The notes: generated from the sequence alone by a model not told the origin. DNA of 64,000 nucleotides from Rhyacophila brunnea (GCA_022495005.1 JAGYXB010002036.1:248001-312000), one strand, 5' to 3'; counted from the stretch's first letter, positions 1 through 11,754 are shown. Numbers and translations: made by a program.

Positions 1-362
1 ATACAAACAATTCAAAAATAGCGCCGCCTCGCGTCATTTTCCGAGAAGTAAATATTTTCATCTCACAGAATATTTGGATTGTGAGTGATTCATCAGAACA
101 ATCAAATTTTCTCGGATGAACAATAAAATTTTAAAAATAGCCTGCACACCAGTCAATCGTCGATAAATTTAAGCCATTCGGTATACCGATAACAAGTCAA
201 ATTTATCTAAAGTTTAACTTGGAGAATATTATTTTATAATCATGGTAAATAATAAAGAGGTTTTTTCCTTGTGTTGATTATTTCTCTATTATGAGAATTA
301 CATTAAGCTATTTATTCGTTTCAAAGTCGATTACCTCCGTATTCCGTAATTTTGAGATATCA
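1..362. other. No gene seen
   Basis: A+T-rich sequence with no recognisable reading frame or repeat structure. Confidence 0.6.
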
Positions 363-1090
363 AGACGATACTTCAGTGAAAAGGCAAATAATTTTCAACT
401 ATAGGCGCGACGAAATTTTGGACTAGCTGGCAATCGGAGAGCGAACGTCGAGGTGTGAATACGTCAATATGTTTCGTGATGGCGACGGGGGTATTAATTC
501 TTAAATCGTGTAAAGATGACTAAAAACGTTACCCATTTACTTTAAAAAGAAAACATGTCAATGAATATATTATTATTGTTACTAATAGAACATACGTTAA
601 AGTGCCCACCACCACCCGTCATATATGCACAACCGTGGATATGCACGGCCGCTTTCTATGACGCTTTAAACGTATCTGAAAGAAGTAATTTTAAGTGCTC
701 ATTCCGTCCCGAGACGGAGCTGCACGGGACTGATGCTGCAACCATGCACCGTAGTGCTTAAAGATGAAAGTTAAGAAAGAAAATTTTTGTTTTTTGGACT
801 GGCTCTGCTGTCCGCTGACGTTAAGCGCTTTGTGTACCCGCATACTGAGTGTCACGAATTGAAATGGATGAGTCTACAGAAGAGTCGGGACTATCGCGTT
901 CCCCATACGACGCTGCAAATTTCTCAAATGCCGCAAAGTTGGCATAAACAGAACATTAAATGGACGCATGTTGGATTTATATGACAAATTATATTTCATT
1001 CGGCATGCGTCATTTGCACCCGCGATCCGCAATCCTCGCACCGCCTAGCCACGATCTTTTTAGACCATGCCTCCACTGAGGTATAGCCTT
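363..1090 (+). mobile_element. TIR element R1, long copy
   Basis: A dispersed repeat with a reverse-complement partner at 20796-21168. Its ends are imperfect inverted repeats: the left reads AAGACGATACTTCAGTGAA, and the right, reverse-complemented, reads AAGGCTATACCTCAGTGGA. The blocks 363-590 and about 950-1090 align with the second copy, but about 590-950 is absent there. It is therefore either an insertion in this copy or a deletion in the other. Short frames inside (555-761, 787-984) match no known protein. Probably a non-autonomous DNA transposon; no clear TSD was seen and the superfamily is unassigned. Confidence 0.65.
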
Positions 1091-1149
1091 AATAAAAAGG
1101 CCAGAAAGCACATTTAGACTGCAAATAGAATTATTTATTTATTTAAACA

Positions 1150-1260
1150 TATTGATAGTGTGTACTAATGGAGTCATATTTTGCGACCCGGGTTTCGCCT
1201 TTCGGCATCTTCAGACACTGTGCACTCTCACAAATGAAAAAGTAAAAAACACAGTGACAA
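1150..1260 (-). repeat. Hammerhead-like repeat HHL, copy 1
   Basis: Member of a dispersed family also at 25005-25186, 32601-32800, 38915-39000 and 53430-53535. On the minus strand it carries the hammerhead-like core, then GTCGCAAAA, a block resembling ATGACTCCATTAGTACACAC, which the other copies share in diverged form. A GGTCGATAGTATTAATATT tract that lies downstream in the 25- and 32-kb copies occurs here at about 1608-1626 on the plus strand, so this locus is rearranged relative to them. Confidence 0.6.
1183..1217 (-). ncRNA. Hammerhead-ribozyme-like motif
   Basis: Read on the minus strand: CTGAAGA (1208-1214) fits the CUGANGA core box. It is followed by T, a GCC-GAAA-GGC hairpin (stem II), the GAAA box (1193-1196), a short ACC-CG-GGT hairpin (stem III), and C then GCA. 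The GCA can pair with TGT before the core, giving a 3-bp stem I. The known hammerhead layout (stem I, CUGANGA, stem II, GAAA, stem III, NUH) is therefore met except for one unpaired U between CUGANGA and stem II. Cleavage activity is inference; minimal hammerheads of this kind are known from Penelope-like retroelements and retrozymes. Confidence 0.4.
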
Positions 1261-1637
1261 TAAAAACAATTAATTTTCGCTTGTGTAATAAATTAATACA
1301 ATAAGATGAAGTAAAAATCTTGTTACCTACTATGTGAAATATCAATTATAAAATCGATTTTTGAATATCGGAAGTGTTTGTAAAAATCCAACGTAGAAAC
1401 GATAGACTCACTATTAATACAATCTCGTAAACAATGTAACTAGGCAATCTGTTAGGAATTTAATAAAGTTAGTTAACGAGGAACGTCACTAAATATACCT
1501 ACTCAATAATTAAAAAAACAAACAACAACACTAAGGCATAATCGATAATCAGTAATCTGAATGCATCAAGAATTATAATTCAAAGTTAAATTCCATTAAG
1601 TACCCTCGGTCGATAGTATTAATATTAGTAAACATAT
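1261..1637. other. No gene seen
   Basis: A+T-rich spacer between the HHL repeat and SINE A. It contains only the displaced GGTCGATAGTATTAATATT tract of the HHL family near 1608. Confidence 0.55.
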
Positions 1638-1869
1638 ACCACGGCGGCCGCGCGGCTTAAGCGTTGGACTATCACGTCGTGGGTCCCAATCCTGGGTCTG
1701 GCAAGTACACATATTGTTTTTCAATTTGTGTGTGAGTCAGGGTATGGACCTAATAGGTTGAGGAAGTGGCTGACATCCATTTCTAGTAAAAAACAAAATC
1801 TATTAATACAAACCTCTACTTAGTGGAGGCCCATATGATCTTATTAGGATCGGACATGGACGCAAAAAA
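1638..1869 (+). mobile_element. tRNA-derived SINE, copy A
   Basis: One of four copies (others at 7341-8063, 39231-39450, 61180-61404). The head looks like a tRNA of serine or leucine type: a box-A-like GGCCGCGCGGCTTAAGCG, then 1681-1693 (GGGTCCCAATCCT) as box B. The body has the family signature GGTATGGACCTAATAGGTTG, AGTGGCTGACATCCATTTCT and TGGAGGCCCATATGATC. It ends with ATTAGGATCGGACATGG and a short A-rich tail. Such elements are transcribed by RNA polymerase III and moved by a LINE partner in trans. No coding capacity is expected. Point changes in box B suggest an old copy. Confidence 0.85.
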
Positions 1870-3299
1870 AACATTTAGAAAAAGCGAATAGCAAATTAAA
1901 ATTTCCTGAACGTCATTAAAATTAATAAAAAAAAAACATATTTTTGAAGTTAGTCATAAAATAAAAAAAATATATAGAATGATGAAGATAACCGGCTTTG
2001 CAAATCAATATACGGCTTAATTATTATATTTTGATAATGGGAGCAGTACTTATTTTATATTTTATGAATATAATTACATACGATGGAAAAGTAACAATAG
2101 TAAACAGATCAAGAAAAATATTTAAAAAAAAAAATCGGTTAGACTTTGAAATAGCCTCAATTATTTCTTTCCTTAAAATTAGATTAATTCTTATTTTTTA
2201 TCAATTAAATACTTTGGTATAGTGACAGCAGTTTAAAAGACGTTTGAGGCATTGAAGATATTGACAAGTAAATAAATACTAATTCGTGTTTAACAATACA
2301 ATAATTTATATTAATACTTTTTTTTGAGACTGTAAGTGTTGCACAAAATATTGGGCCATTAAAATATTGTGAAAAAAATATAATTAAATAAACTTACCCC
2401 GCGAAAGGGCGCAAGAATTATCGCGTATAATCTTAAATATGTATTATGTACCTATATAATATAATAAAAAATTGAAAGAAATAATATGCATTTTGGACTC
2501 GTTAACCTATTGGAATTTCTCCCGATGTTCCGCCGGGTAAATCCGCCCTTAGTAAAAAAATGTCAAAGGTGCAATATTATTTTATATAATTTTCCTGATC
2601 ATAGCATAAATATTCGTATTGCTTTTATCCCATTGGACATGGGTCTTTACGCCCTTGTCCAAATAACCCTTATCCCATAACCTAACCCTTCCTCTTCCAT
2701 TTTTGAAATCCCCCATCCCTCCCAATCAACCCCCGTCGACACGTGTACGGATTTTCAAGAGTGTTCGTGGGTGAATGTTACTGTAGGAATGTCGCCTTGG
2801 GCCCATGTTTTGCAGATTCGTGAAATAATGTACAAATTTTATGTTATCATGTTCAATTAGTTTATGGGCGAATTAATTTTTACCCTTATTACCGATAACT
2901 ACCTTCGAATATATCAAATTTTGTTTTTGTGAGTTATTTAGTTTAAAATCCATGCCCGGGAATTTGTACAAAATCATTTATCGATTCACAAATAATAGCA
3001 GTAATGCATTCAATCCGAATAGGATTTTTATCAAATAGCACATTTCCGAAGAATTAAAAAAAATTATATGTTTAATCTTCTTTGTCCAGCATTCATTATT
3101 GAATGCAGTGGGGCATATAGTGTTAAAACCCTTCGACAAAAAATGATAATTCCCAAATAAATCCATGTATTCATACAATTTTTATTTTGTATAAGTTATA
3201 ATTATACAAACATGATTTGATTGAAAGAGTCTCCTTTCTCACAAATCATAATCCATAAATAGGTACATACTGATACCAAATATCAAATTGCCTAAATCC
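1870..3299. other. No gene seen; pyrimidine tract
   Basis: Very A+T-rich, with homopolymer A/T runs. A pyrimidine-rich plus-strand tract lies at about 2680-2740. Frames of 64-74 codons here look like chance. Confidence 0.55.
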
Positions 3300-3767
3300 C
3301 CCATCAAAGATCCTCCAATTGACAGAGTTGGGAATATAATGATAATATTATTGTAACTGTAAATGAGTCAAGGCTAGACCAGGATGCACAGCGAAACAAA
3401 CAAAAAGAAAGTACCGTTATCTGTTTCTGGGCGGACGAAGGATCGAGAGTAGGTACGGTTAGTCGGTAACCTACCCTTGAGCCTTGAACTTCGCCTGTAA
3501 ATACGATTTGCCACAAGGCCTGAACAAAAACGATGCATGAGTGCGAGTGAGAAAGTATTCGGCACCCTTACAATCTCTGCGACACGCGCTAGAGTAAGAT
3601 AAAAGGTCTACTAGCTACAAGCCAGTTTCCAAAAGTATCACCATCAAATCGGGGCGAAACGCTTCACATAGCGTCGATAACTTGCGAGCTCGTGTTGCTA
3701 AAATTGATATTTTTTGTGTTAAACATAAAGTCAGTGGTAAATATTTTTGGTAAATTAAGTAGAAAAG
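3300..3767. other. Unassigned segment before THAP exon
   Basis: Less A+T-rich than its surroundings from about 3410 to 3700. It could be the 5' flank, promoter or untranslated leader of the THAP exon at 3768. No TATA box was convincingly placed. Confidence 0.35.
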
Positions 3768-3838
3768 ATGGTTCTGTGTGTTGTCTTAAAATGTGGTAGC
3801 CGTACTGATTAGCAAGAAGATGGTATTACGTTTCATAA
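3768..3838 (+). pseudogene. THAP zinc-finger first exon, relic
   Basis: The frame from ATG 3768 reads MVLCVVLKCGSRTD, a TAG stop at 3810-3812, then QEDGITFHK. This matches the start of a THAP domain: initiator Met, the first two zinc-binding cysteines C-x4-C, and the conserved S/T-F-H-K stretch about 20 residues on. THAP domains bind DNA in P-element transposases and in host transcription regulators. The exon ends in a good splice donor (GTATGT at 3839-3844). No downstream exon with the rest of the C2CH finger was found. The in-frame stop makes it a likely pseudogene, either of a P-like transposon or of a THAP-domain gene. Confidence 0.5.
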
Positions 3839-3844
3839 GTATGT

Positions 3845-6766
3845 TGATACATGTTCGTGATAATTTATTTGTATTTTATTATATATTTTAATATCAGTGA
3901 CCTAGTGTTTCTTTAAAATAACTTAAATTATGGATATCTTTATCTAATGGTTGCATTTTGACCGCTTAAAAATACTATATAACGTAAAAAAATTGAAAAT
4001 TATATTTTAACTCTGAGCGTCTAGTGCGAGCACCTTGGGCGAGCACTAGCGAAATGGTCTATGGTCTCGAACATTTTTAGACGAATGCATTCGCTCGCTC
4101 ACAAACCAAACGCAAGGCACGCGGCTTCATTTAGCAATGCAACGGGTGGCGTCTAGATGTATCTATAGTCTAAGATTTGCCACCTTTTTGTGCCAAAGCG
4201 TGCGTTTACAAATTTTATTAATAATTAATTGTTACTTGTCAAGCGAAATATACTTACGTAATACTTAATGTCCCCGAATCCGTGTTTTTAATGTGTAAGT
4301 AAGTGGAAAAGTATAAATCAACACCCTACGTAAACCCATACATATCAATACTTACAGCAGAATAGCTACAAATTTGGTAGCCGATCTCTATTAATTGCTC
4401 AATACTTACTTACCCGTACTTACATGTTATTAGGATTTTCTTTATTATAATCCGTGTAATTTTAAATATTTTTCTGAATCCGGTAAAACATCACTACGAA
4501 AACTCTTACTCAAAAAAGGCTTACAAATTTCCTACCAACACTGTATTTTGCAAAATAAAAACGGCATTCATGTTTCACCAATATTTCATAAGCTAAGTCC
4601 ACATTTAGTCACTTCCTCTTCAACTTTTAATTTCTGGTTTTACACCGAGAAGTTTTGTGCATGCGCAGAGGAGATGAATCCGTTTTAGTGTCTACATTCG
4701 TTCATCACAGCTTTCACTTCGTGAAGACATATATAATATACCTGCGCTACAGTTTGTTCGTATAGTCTTTATGGGTTATATCCCATTATGCGCAATGTAC
4801 CCTATACCCCTCAATAAAATTCATTGTCATCATTTCAGTCGATATTTTGCAAAAAATCGTAATATTTCAATACGAATATGCATCCAATACTATCAACTAT
4901 TCTTAACATCGACTACCAATAGACTCAAATAAATATATCTATTGACAAGCAACTGCACGAACAACCCGAATCTTACCGAAAAAATACGAAGCTGCTGGGG
5001 GTGTTGAACAAAAATCCAAGCCGGTCGGAATCGCAGTGCGCTAGTACTTTCATCATAAAATTGCGGCCATTTTCAAACCGATTTGAGGGCCGACGACGCA
5101 TGCCCTGTGTTCAATTCGTGAGACGTACGGAAAAGTCCCGAGTGTAGACTTGGCTACAGAGTTCTCTTGGTTTCGTTTGTACCCAGCCATGAACCTACAT
5201 ATTTACTCTGACTAGGAAACTAATTATGTATTTCAGGCATCACCTTTGCCAATCCTAAAAAGTACTATTTTACCAAAAAAAATCCAATCTTCCCCAGAAT
5301 CCTTTTGAACTTTTTCAGTGAACCTACTTACTATTAAATTTCTGAAATCATTTCTGTGAAAAGTGGTCCTACCAACATACATTTTTATTTTAAATTTGAT
5401 TTTTATTCGATATTAATAATTAAATATTTGATTTATGTTATATAATTTTTCATCATTCATAAAAATAATGTTACATTTTCAGAATTTCATTGATTGATTT
5501 CATGATGTGATGTTTTTCGTTTTAATTTGAATACATGCGATCCATCTGATTTTATAAAATATTTACTTTATATTTACTATCAATATCATATTATTATTAA
5601 AGTATACTATTGTAACGCTTTTTATGTAGACTGTATTTGGGGTTGGATTCTGAATGCTGGAGGAGAGCGTTTTATACGGAATTCAGTCCAGACACAAACC
5701 TTGAAGTTGATCGGCTGTATTGCTGGAGCAAATCTCGGGTACACGCACACACACACTAGTATGCTGACTGTTCGATTATTACTCACACGGTTACTTGAAT
5801 CGTATCCAATGTTGAAGCAACGGAGCTCGTAATGTAACTACCTGTTTATGCCATCATGGTCGAATGATGACATGTTAATGTATCAAAGTGCCTGGATGGC
5901 AACAATGAGTGTTGTAAGTAGGTAGTAACTATAGGATCGGATTAGGGCCACCGTAATTGGCCCAAAGATATATTATACAATTTTGCTTTAAACTATTTAT
6001 TCCTTTGCATAGAAACTTTAACTTACTGATTTTTTTTCTCTATGTAAAGACTTTAAAACTTTTTTTATTTAATTACTTATTATTTATATTATAATAATCA
6101 GAGCTCTATATTACATTCAAAATTATTATAAACAGTAGGTACGTAGTTTAGTAATAATAGTTAAACTGAGTTTAGTTGTAAATAATTTGTACTGTAGCGG
6201 CATGACTTCGAAAAGAGACCCAGAGATGGCGCTGACCATTGACTGGACGCCGCAAGCACTATGCAGACGTATTAGGATTTAACCCAGTGTTTACTCCGTA
6301 ATTTTTATCTTACAGTCTTACTCCAGTCAGCTTAATCTGATTAGTCCTGCCCCTTTTGATCATACAGGTCCTCTATTTTGAAACTAAGCACATTACACTA
6401 TCTAAATTCGTCTCTAGTGTTAAGTGTGATTATCTAGTTGTCAAATGTGATACCTACCCGAACTGAACTAATTCTTTGGCAAATTCATCTGATTTTTTGG
6501 TCGAGCGAGTCATCTTAACTTATTAATCTATTTTCGTGTACCGTTTGAATTATTCTCCGTTATTGTTGATTAATCTCTGTGAACTCTGATTAAATACTAA
6601 AACCATTTCTATTTTACAAATAACACCATATTATAGTACAACTTCATCCTTGGTGAATATTCAATTCTTGTACAATTGAATTTAGTATTAGTATTATTCC
6701 GACTAACATTTTACGTTACGAAGAGAAAACAGGAAAAAAATAAGAAAATAGACCAAGTTAACAAAT
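3845..6766. other. No gene seen
   Basis: Mostly A+T-rich. Patches of more balanced composition occur at about 4010-4170, 4980-5170 and 6190-6290. A short (CA)n run is at about 5745-5756. The 101-codon frame at 5527-5832 is not recognisable and spans the (CA)n run. Confidence 0.5.
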
Positions 6767-7021
6767 CGTCACTGTTCTGGCAGACAACACTAATTCGAAA
6801 AAATGACATATTGAGTTAGTACCAAAATATTCCTTATTTCAAACTTTACCGTCTGGAAACCTTCTTAATAAATAAACAGTCTTTATTTTAAAGTCATAAT
6901 TTTTACGATTACTTAATAAACTCACATGATAGACCATTATTTCAAACATTTTAACAACTTCAAAGTCAAATTACTCAAAACTAGTATTCTCCAGTTAGTG
7001 TGTTCTGCCAGAACAGAGACG
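6767..7021 (+). mobile_element. MITE family M2, copy 1
   Basis: A 255-bp element ending in about 26-bp inverted repeats. The left end starts CGTCACTGTTCTGGCAGA; the right, reverse-complemented, starts CGTCTCTGTTCTGGCAGA and continues ACACACTAA. A full-length reverse-complement copy lies at 60224-60485. It has no coding capacity. The TSD is not clear, so the superfamily is open. Confidence 0.8.
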
Positions 7022-7340
7022 AATATATATATGCTGCATACTACGGCTAGAATTATATTATATTGTAATATGATGTAGATACTACCTACTCAACTGCAAG
7101 TCCAATTTTTTCATATTGTATTTTATTTTTCCCAAAAAAGTCTAACGCCTTCATCAAATTGTGCACGTTACAAAATTTCATTAGCGAACTTTGTATTTGT
7201 TCTAAATGAAATAAAACTTTTTGAGTAATAATTCATATTTTGCATAATTGAGTTTTACGTTTTTAAAACAATCTTTGTTACACCCGGGATGTCAGTGCAA
7301 ATTAGTTTTCATGAAAAAAAGAATACTGCGAATATTATCT

Positions 7341-8063
7341 TCTTTTTCTTTCGACCATGTCCGAACCTAAGGCATAAAGCCCACCAAAAAAGCGCTCGAC
7401 GCGCTCACTACTGAGTAGGCCCCCTCCCACCCGCGCATTACCCTTCACCTATGTTATAAGGGGCTCAAGCAGCACAAAATAACTATTATTATCAGCGTCT
7501 CTCATAACAGTCATAACAAAGCAATAAAAATTTTATTAAATTTCTCGGGGCTTGTAATTAAAATCGGACACGCAATAAAATTAAACAATGAGTTCTCTGT
7601 TATTAAATAATGGCTTCTCGCCCGTCGATCGACGACGCTTCCAGAGCGTGATTTTGCTCGCCGCGTTCAATGAATGGACTGCATTGTGTTTTCGTTCATT
7701 CGTATCGCCGAGAAGCCAAAAAACGATGACTCATGGGGCGGGCGCGTATAATGCGTCGTCAAATCCAGTGGGCGCTGACGTATTTGATTACGTTGTATTT
7801 TCGTTGATGTACGCGCCACTTGTGAAATTTTGCGCGAGAGCCACACTTGCTGCGTTAAGTGGGTTTTACGCCTAATAGGATCATATGGGCCTCCACAGGG
7901 TAGAGGTTTGTATTGACAGATTTTGTTTTTTACGAGAAATGGATGTCAGCCACTTGCTCAACCTATTAGGTCCATACCCTGACACACACAAATTGAAAAA
8001 CAATATGTGTACTTACTAACCTACGGCGTTATAGCTCGACCCTTAAGCCGCGCGGCCACCGTG
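7341..8063 (-). mobile_element. SINE copy B, split by a MITE
   Basis: Same family as copy A, on the minus strand. The tRNA-like head is at the right (about 8000-8063, including GCCGCGCGGC) and the 3' end with its T-rich (A-tail) border is at about 7341-7370. The MITE at 7371-7872 interrupts it. Removing that MITE and one TAA joins CCATGTCCGAACCTAA to TAGGATCATATGGGCC, restoring the family 3' end seen in copy A. The SINE is thus older than the MITE insertion. Confidence 0.85.
7371..7872 (-). mobile_element. PIF/Harbinger-like MITE, copy 1
   Basis: A 502-bp element with ends GGCATAAAGCCCAC and, reverse-complemented, GGCGTAAAACCCAC. It is flanked by a 3-bp TAA duplication (7368-7370 and 7873-7875). 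A TWA target duplication is typical of PIF/Harbinger elements, and non-autonomous forms are common. A reverse-complement relative is at 35892-36443. The right part is CpG-rich (about 7615-7850) and contains a 95-codon frame without recognisable motifs. The insertion site is inside SINE B, giving a firm order of events. Confidence 0.8.
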
Positions 8064-8153
8064 GGCGTGTACTTATGTAATTATATGTAATGAAATAAGA
8101 TTTTTTTTATTTTATTAATATGTATATTAAGTCCACATTTTCTATTGATATAT

Positions 8154-8552
8154 CACTGTCTCAGTATAAGGGTACACTATTTGGCAAAATCCTGTTAGGA
8201 GAAAATGGCTGTCAAAGTTTTCGAATAAAAATAAGAGAGTAATTGGATATACTTATTATTACTATGTAAATATCCTAAAAACTGAACATTTTATCTAAAA
8301 TTATAAAGAAGAACCTTAAATTCCTTTCCATTATTAAATTAAATCAATTTATGTAATAAATTGTAGTACCTATCGCACTAAACAATTATACTCCTTTGAT
8401 ATTCATCATACAAATGTATCTGACATATTATGGTAAAATTAATTTTTACAAAAATAGTGCAGTCTTGCCCAGAAATTTCTTTTCCATATTTTGTAATTCA
8501 TAACTCAAAACTGACATTTTATCAAATAGTGTACCCTTTTACTGAGGCAGCG
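8154..8552. mobile_element. MITE with 37-bp inverted repeats
   Basis: The ends pair over about 37 bp. The left begins CACTGTCTCAGTATAAGGGT and the right, reverse-complemented, begins CGCTGCCTCAGTAAAAGGGT; both continue ACACTATTTG. An ATAT duplication may flank it but lies in A+T-rich sequence. No protein is encoded; the frame at 8430-8633 runs through the right arm. A hAT begins 16 bp after it. Confidence 0.7.
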
Positions 8553-8567
8553 ATATGTATAATATAC

Positions 8568-9458
8568 CAGTGGCGAAGACTCCATACTAGACGATTATTT
8601 AAAACCTACCTTCTTAAGAAAAGTATTTTTTAATTTTATATTGACATATTAAATAATATAATAACATAATAATATATTCAATATCCCCAACGATATCTAT
8701 CGTATAATTGTCATAATAATTTTACGATCTTTTCCACTATTTCAATAAGCACCATTTATGGCATGTCTTGAAGGTTTAAAAAATAAGCGACATCTCGTTT
8801 CGCTTCACATATTGTATGGATTACGTTCGCGTGAATCGAAAACTTTTTTTATATGAAATTTGTTTCTCATAATTTCAAGACGTCTGCGGCGGCCCATATA
8901 AATTGGTAAGCTATTTAAGGAGCGCTTACATTTTACGTAACTGCACAGTGCACATTTATTCAAAATAATTGATGAGATAATTTAATAAAATAATTTCTAG
9001 GGATTCAATCACACATAAATATTGATTGTTGTTAAAAATAATGAATAATTTATCTCGTGATTTTTATTTGTCAGTTAGTTTATTCATAGACTAAGACTTA
9101 AGCCAATTATGTAAGTTTAAATCTGATTTTGTATCTAAGTCTGTGTTTTAAATATAGAAGTATTTTAAAATGTCTAGTTTACGGGTTAAATTATTAATTG
9201 TTATGGAACAGATTCACAACAACGAATATTTTCAATATATTTTGAGCGTATCTTGCGTTTATATTTAAGAAAATACATAATTCAAGTTAATTGCTTAATT
9301 TTATACCATCAGTGAGTTTCTGAAATTTCATCAGTTTTTGTGTACCTACCTATTCATCAGTAGTTATGTCAGATTATCTTCTTATTTCCCGTAAATACAT
9401 CTAACAAGTGTGCTCTCTCCACAGCCTACTTGTTTCCAAATGTCACCCTTCGCCACTG
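8568..9458. mobile_element. hAT-like non-autonomous element
   Basis: An 891-bp element with perfect 11-bp terminal repeats CAGTGGCGAAG and a perfect 8-bp target duplication TAATATAC (8560-8567 and 9459-9466). Terminal CAG with an 8-bp duplication is the hAT signature. No transposase motif was seen inside, so it must have moved by a transposase made elsewhere. The exact duplication suggests a fairly recent insertion. Confidence 0.85.
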
Positions 9459-9466
9459 TAATATAC

Positions 9467-11173
9467 TCTGAAACCCTTAATAATTATATTGATTATTTTT
9501 CGTAAATAGATGGGTAAAAATAACTATTATTATCCATTGCAATGCTGTCCTAATAAAATGAATAGCATAACTTGTAACAGCCTTATAAATATTCCATGGA
9601 ATAATTTGAGACACAGTGACGTTTGAACTTCCATTTATCGCATACTATGCGAGTGCTTTTCCAATTAACTACAGTTTAATTTATACATATTGTAATTGAA
9701 TTATAAATTAAAACCAATAATCTACATTTTTTTGTCAATATGGAGTTATATTTAGGAAACTGATTGTTCTCTATAGTTTTATTAAAGTAATAAAAATATA
9801 ATATAATGTTTTCACGATTTCAAAAAAACCTATACGTATGTTGACAATGTCATTATCAGCGTAAAACCTGTCTTGGTCAGTATTTAATTACATATTTAAA
9901 GTAATATTTTATTGCATGGTTTTTTAATAATTAATGAGTACCTAGCAGTGGGGAGGAGTGGATATAGGCTGTTAAGATTCGACATAAATTGTGCACACTA
10001 AACTTTTTCAGTCACACTTATCCGTTTTCATTGGACTAAGAATACAATTTGCAGATGGTTTTCGTTAGTTTTTAAAATTCAATTAAATCTTGCCCAAACC
10101 ACACCATAACATTTTATGTATGCTAAGGGCGATCCGACGAAAATAGTGTGTAATTTCTCAGTCATACTTACTTGTTTTCGTTGAATTAAGAATACATCAT
10201 AATATTATTGTGTCAATTAATAAATATATGAACAAAGTCTTTACAATAAATCATATAATTTTATATGAAAGCGATTTTATATGAAAGAATATTGATTTTA
10301 GTTGACTTCTCACAAGTAATATCATCTCGTATTATATACTTACTAGATATAAACCCTGCCAAAGGATGTACGAAAAAATATCTAAATTCTTGTTAATTAT
10401 TAGAAACTTGATGCATCTCTAATTTTATTAACATACCCATTTAAAATAAAATGAAATGATTTCATATAGTCACCATATAAAGTTGAAACCAAATATTTTT
10501 AATACATCTATGCCAAATACCATTATAATTTTTTACCACTGCCAAGAAAAATATCTTGCGTGAGAAAAAGTATTATTTCCACAATTAACGCTTTCGCTGC
10601 TGAATAGATAATGAGATTTTAATTGCCCCCTTTAAAATGCACGTTAATTACATCGATCGGCCGCCTGGTCATTACGCACCGTGTGCGTCTTCCGCGTCCA
10701 AAGTATTAATAAAGTCATCCAAATGGCCACAATGTCTTCTAAAACCTTCTAATACATATCTATGTTTATTTTTTTTCAAAAAGGTTTCTCGTTATTTTAA
10801 AGAATCACTATAACACAATATTATGTGTATGACAGCAATGCTATTCTTATTTTTTGTTTGTTCATATTATATCATCGACTTTAATGGCATTTCTGACTTA
10901 TATATTGATATACAAAGAAAACCTGAGTTGTTTCTAAATTTACTGACAACGGTAACTCATTTTTGCAAAAAGAAAATGAGGCTTAATTCATACAACTCAA
11001 TTATATTTTATTTTCTACAAATAATTTAGTATTTTACGTCAAAAACTTCTGAAATATCTATTTTCTAATCACCTGATACCTGTAAAATTAAGGTAATGTA
11101 GGCATAATAGTAGATATACGTTATATACGTAAAAGTATCTTACTGAGTGAGTTCGACTGACGTATTGTAAATA
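9467..11173. other. No gene seen; small duplication
   Basis: A+T-rich. About 9990-10060 and 10140-10200 are imperfect direct copies sharing AGTCAYACTTA and TTAAGAATACA-like strings. A CpG-bearing patch lies at 10650-10710. Frames here are chance-like. Confidence 0.5.
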
Positions 11174-11537
11174 TTGGCATATCAGACCAAGTAAATACGG
11201 TTGGGTTTTATCTTTGCAAGATACACCGAAGACATCTCATGATTCAGATCACATCCGATTCGGTCACCAGCGCCTTCAATATTTAAGTATCATTTCCGTA
11301 TCCGCCCTGGACATTTTCCGCGGCGGGAAATTCACCCCGCCGCCTGAAAAAAAACCTATGCCCCCTCTAAGGGGCACACGCACCCACCCCTCTCCAGGCA
11401 GACGCGTCGGCATCCGTCCGCGGGATATTGCGGATTCCACGCGATATTGGATGCGTCGCGCGAATACGAAATGAGCGGATACGACGCGGGTCCCTTAGGC
11501 CGCCTTACCAAATAATAATATCGTAGTGATATGCCAA
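11174..11537. repeat. CpG-rich block in an inverted repeat
   Basis: An 11-bp perfect inverted repeat, TTGGCATATCA (11174-11184) and TGATATGCCAA (11527-11537), encloses a strongly G+C-rich, CpG-bearing core (about 11290-11510). The plus-strand frame 11214-11474 gives an arginine- and proline-rich 86-residue peptide with no known domain. It could be a MITE carrying a CpG-rich core, or a fortuitously flanked regulatory island. No TSD was found. Confidence 0.4.
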
Positions 11538-11702
11538 AGTCTAAGTATCAACGGCCTTGTGTACTATACATACAATACTTATCATTCTGATGCATACTTA
11601 TACCTACAAATCCGCCAAAAAGTTGTCTACCATATTCGCTCAACTTCGCGAAACTATAAAAAAGAAGCTTCCAAAAATTTTTGTAATTAATTATGACAAA
11701 TT

Positions 11703-11723
11703 ATTTATTTATTGACAAACTAT

Positions 11724-11754
<31 letters not shown>

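Noticed and set aside
5527..5832. 101-codon plus-strand frame
   Set aside because: Spans a (CA)n run and low-complexity A+T sequence; no recognisable features.
7588..7875. 95-codon frame as a protein
   Set aside because: Lies within the CpG-rich arm of a MITE and runs across its right terminus into the target duplication.
11214..11474. Arg/Pro-rich 86-residue peptide
   Set aside because: Any frame in a CpG-rich block gives Arg/Pro/Ala; no homologous motif seen.
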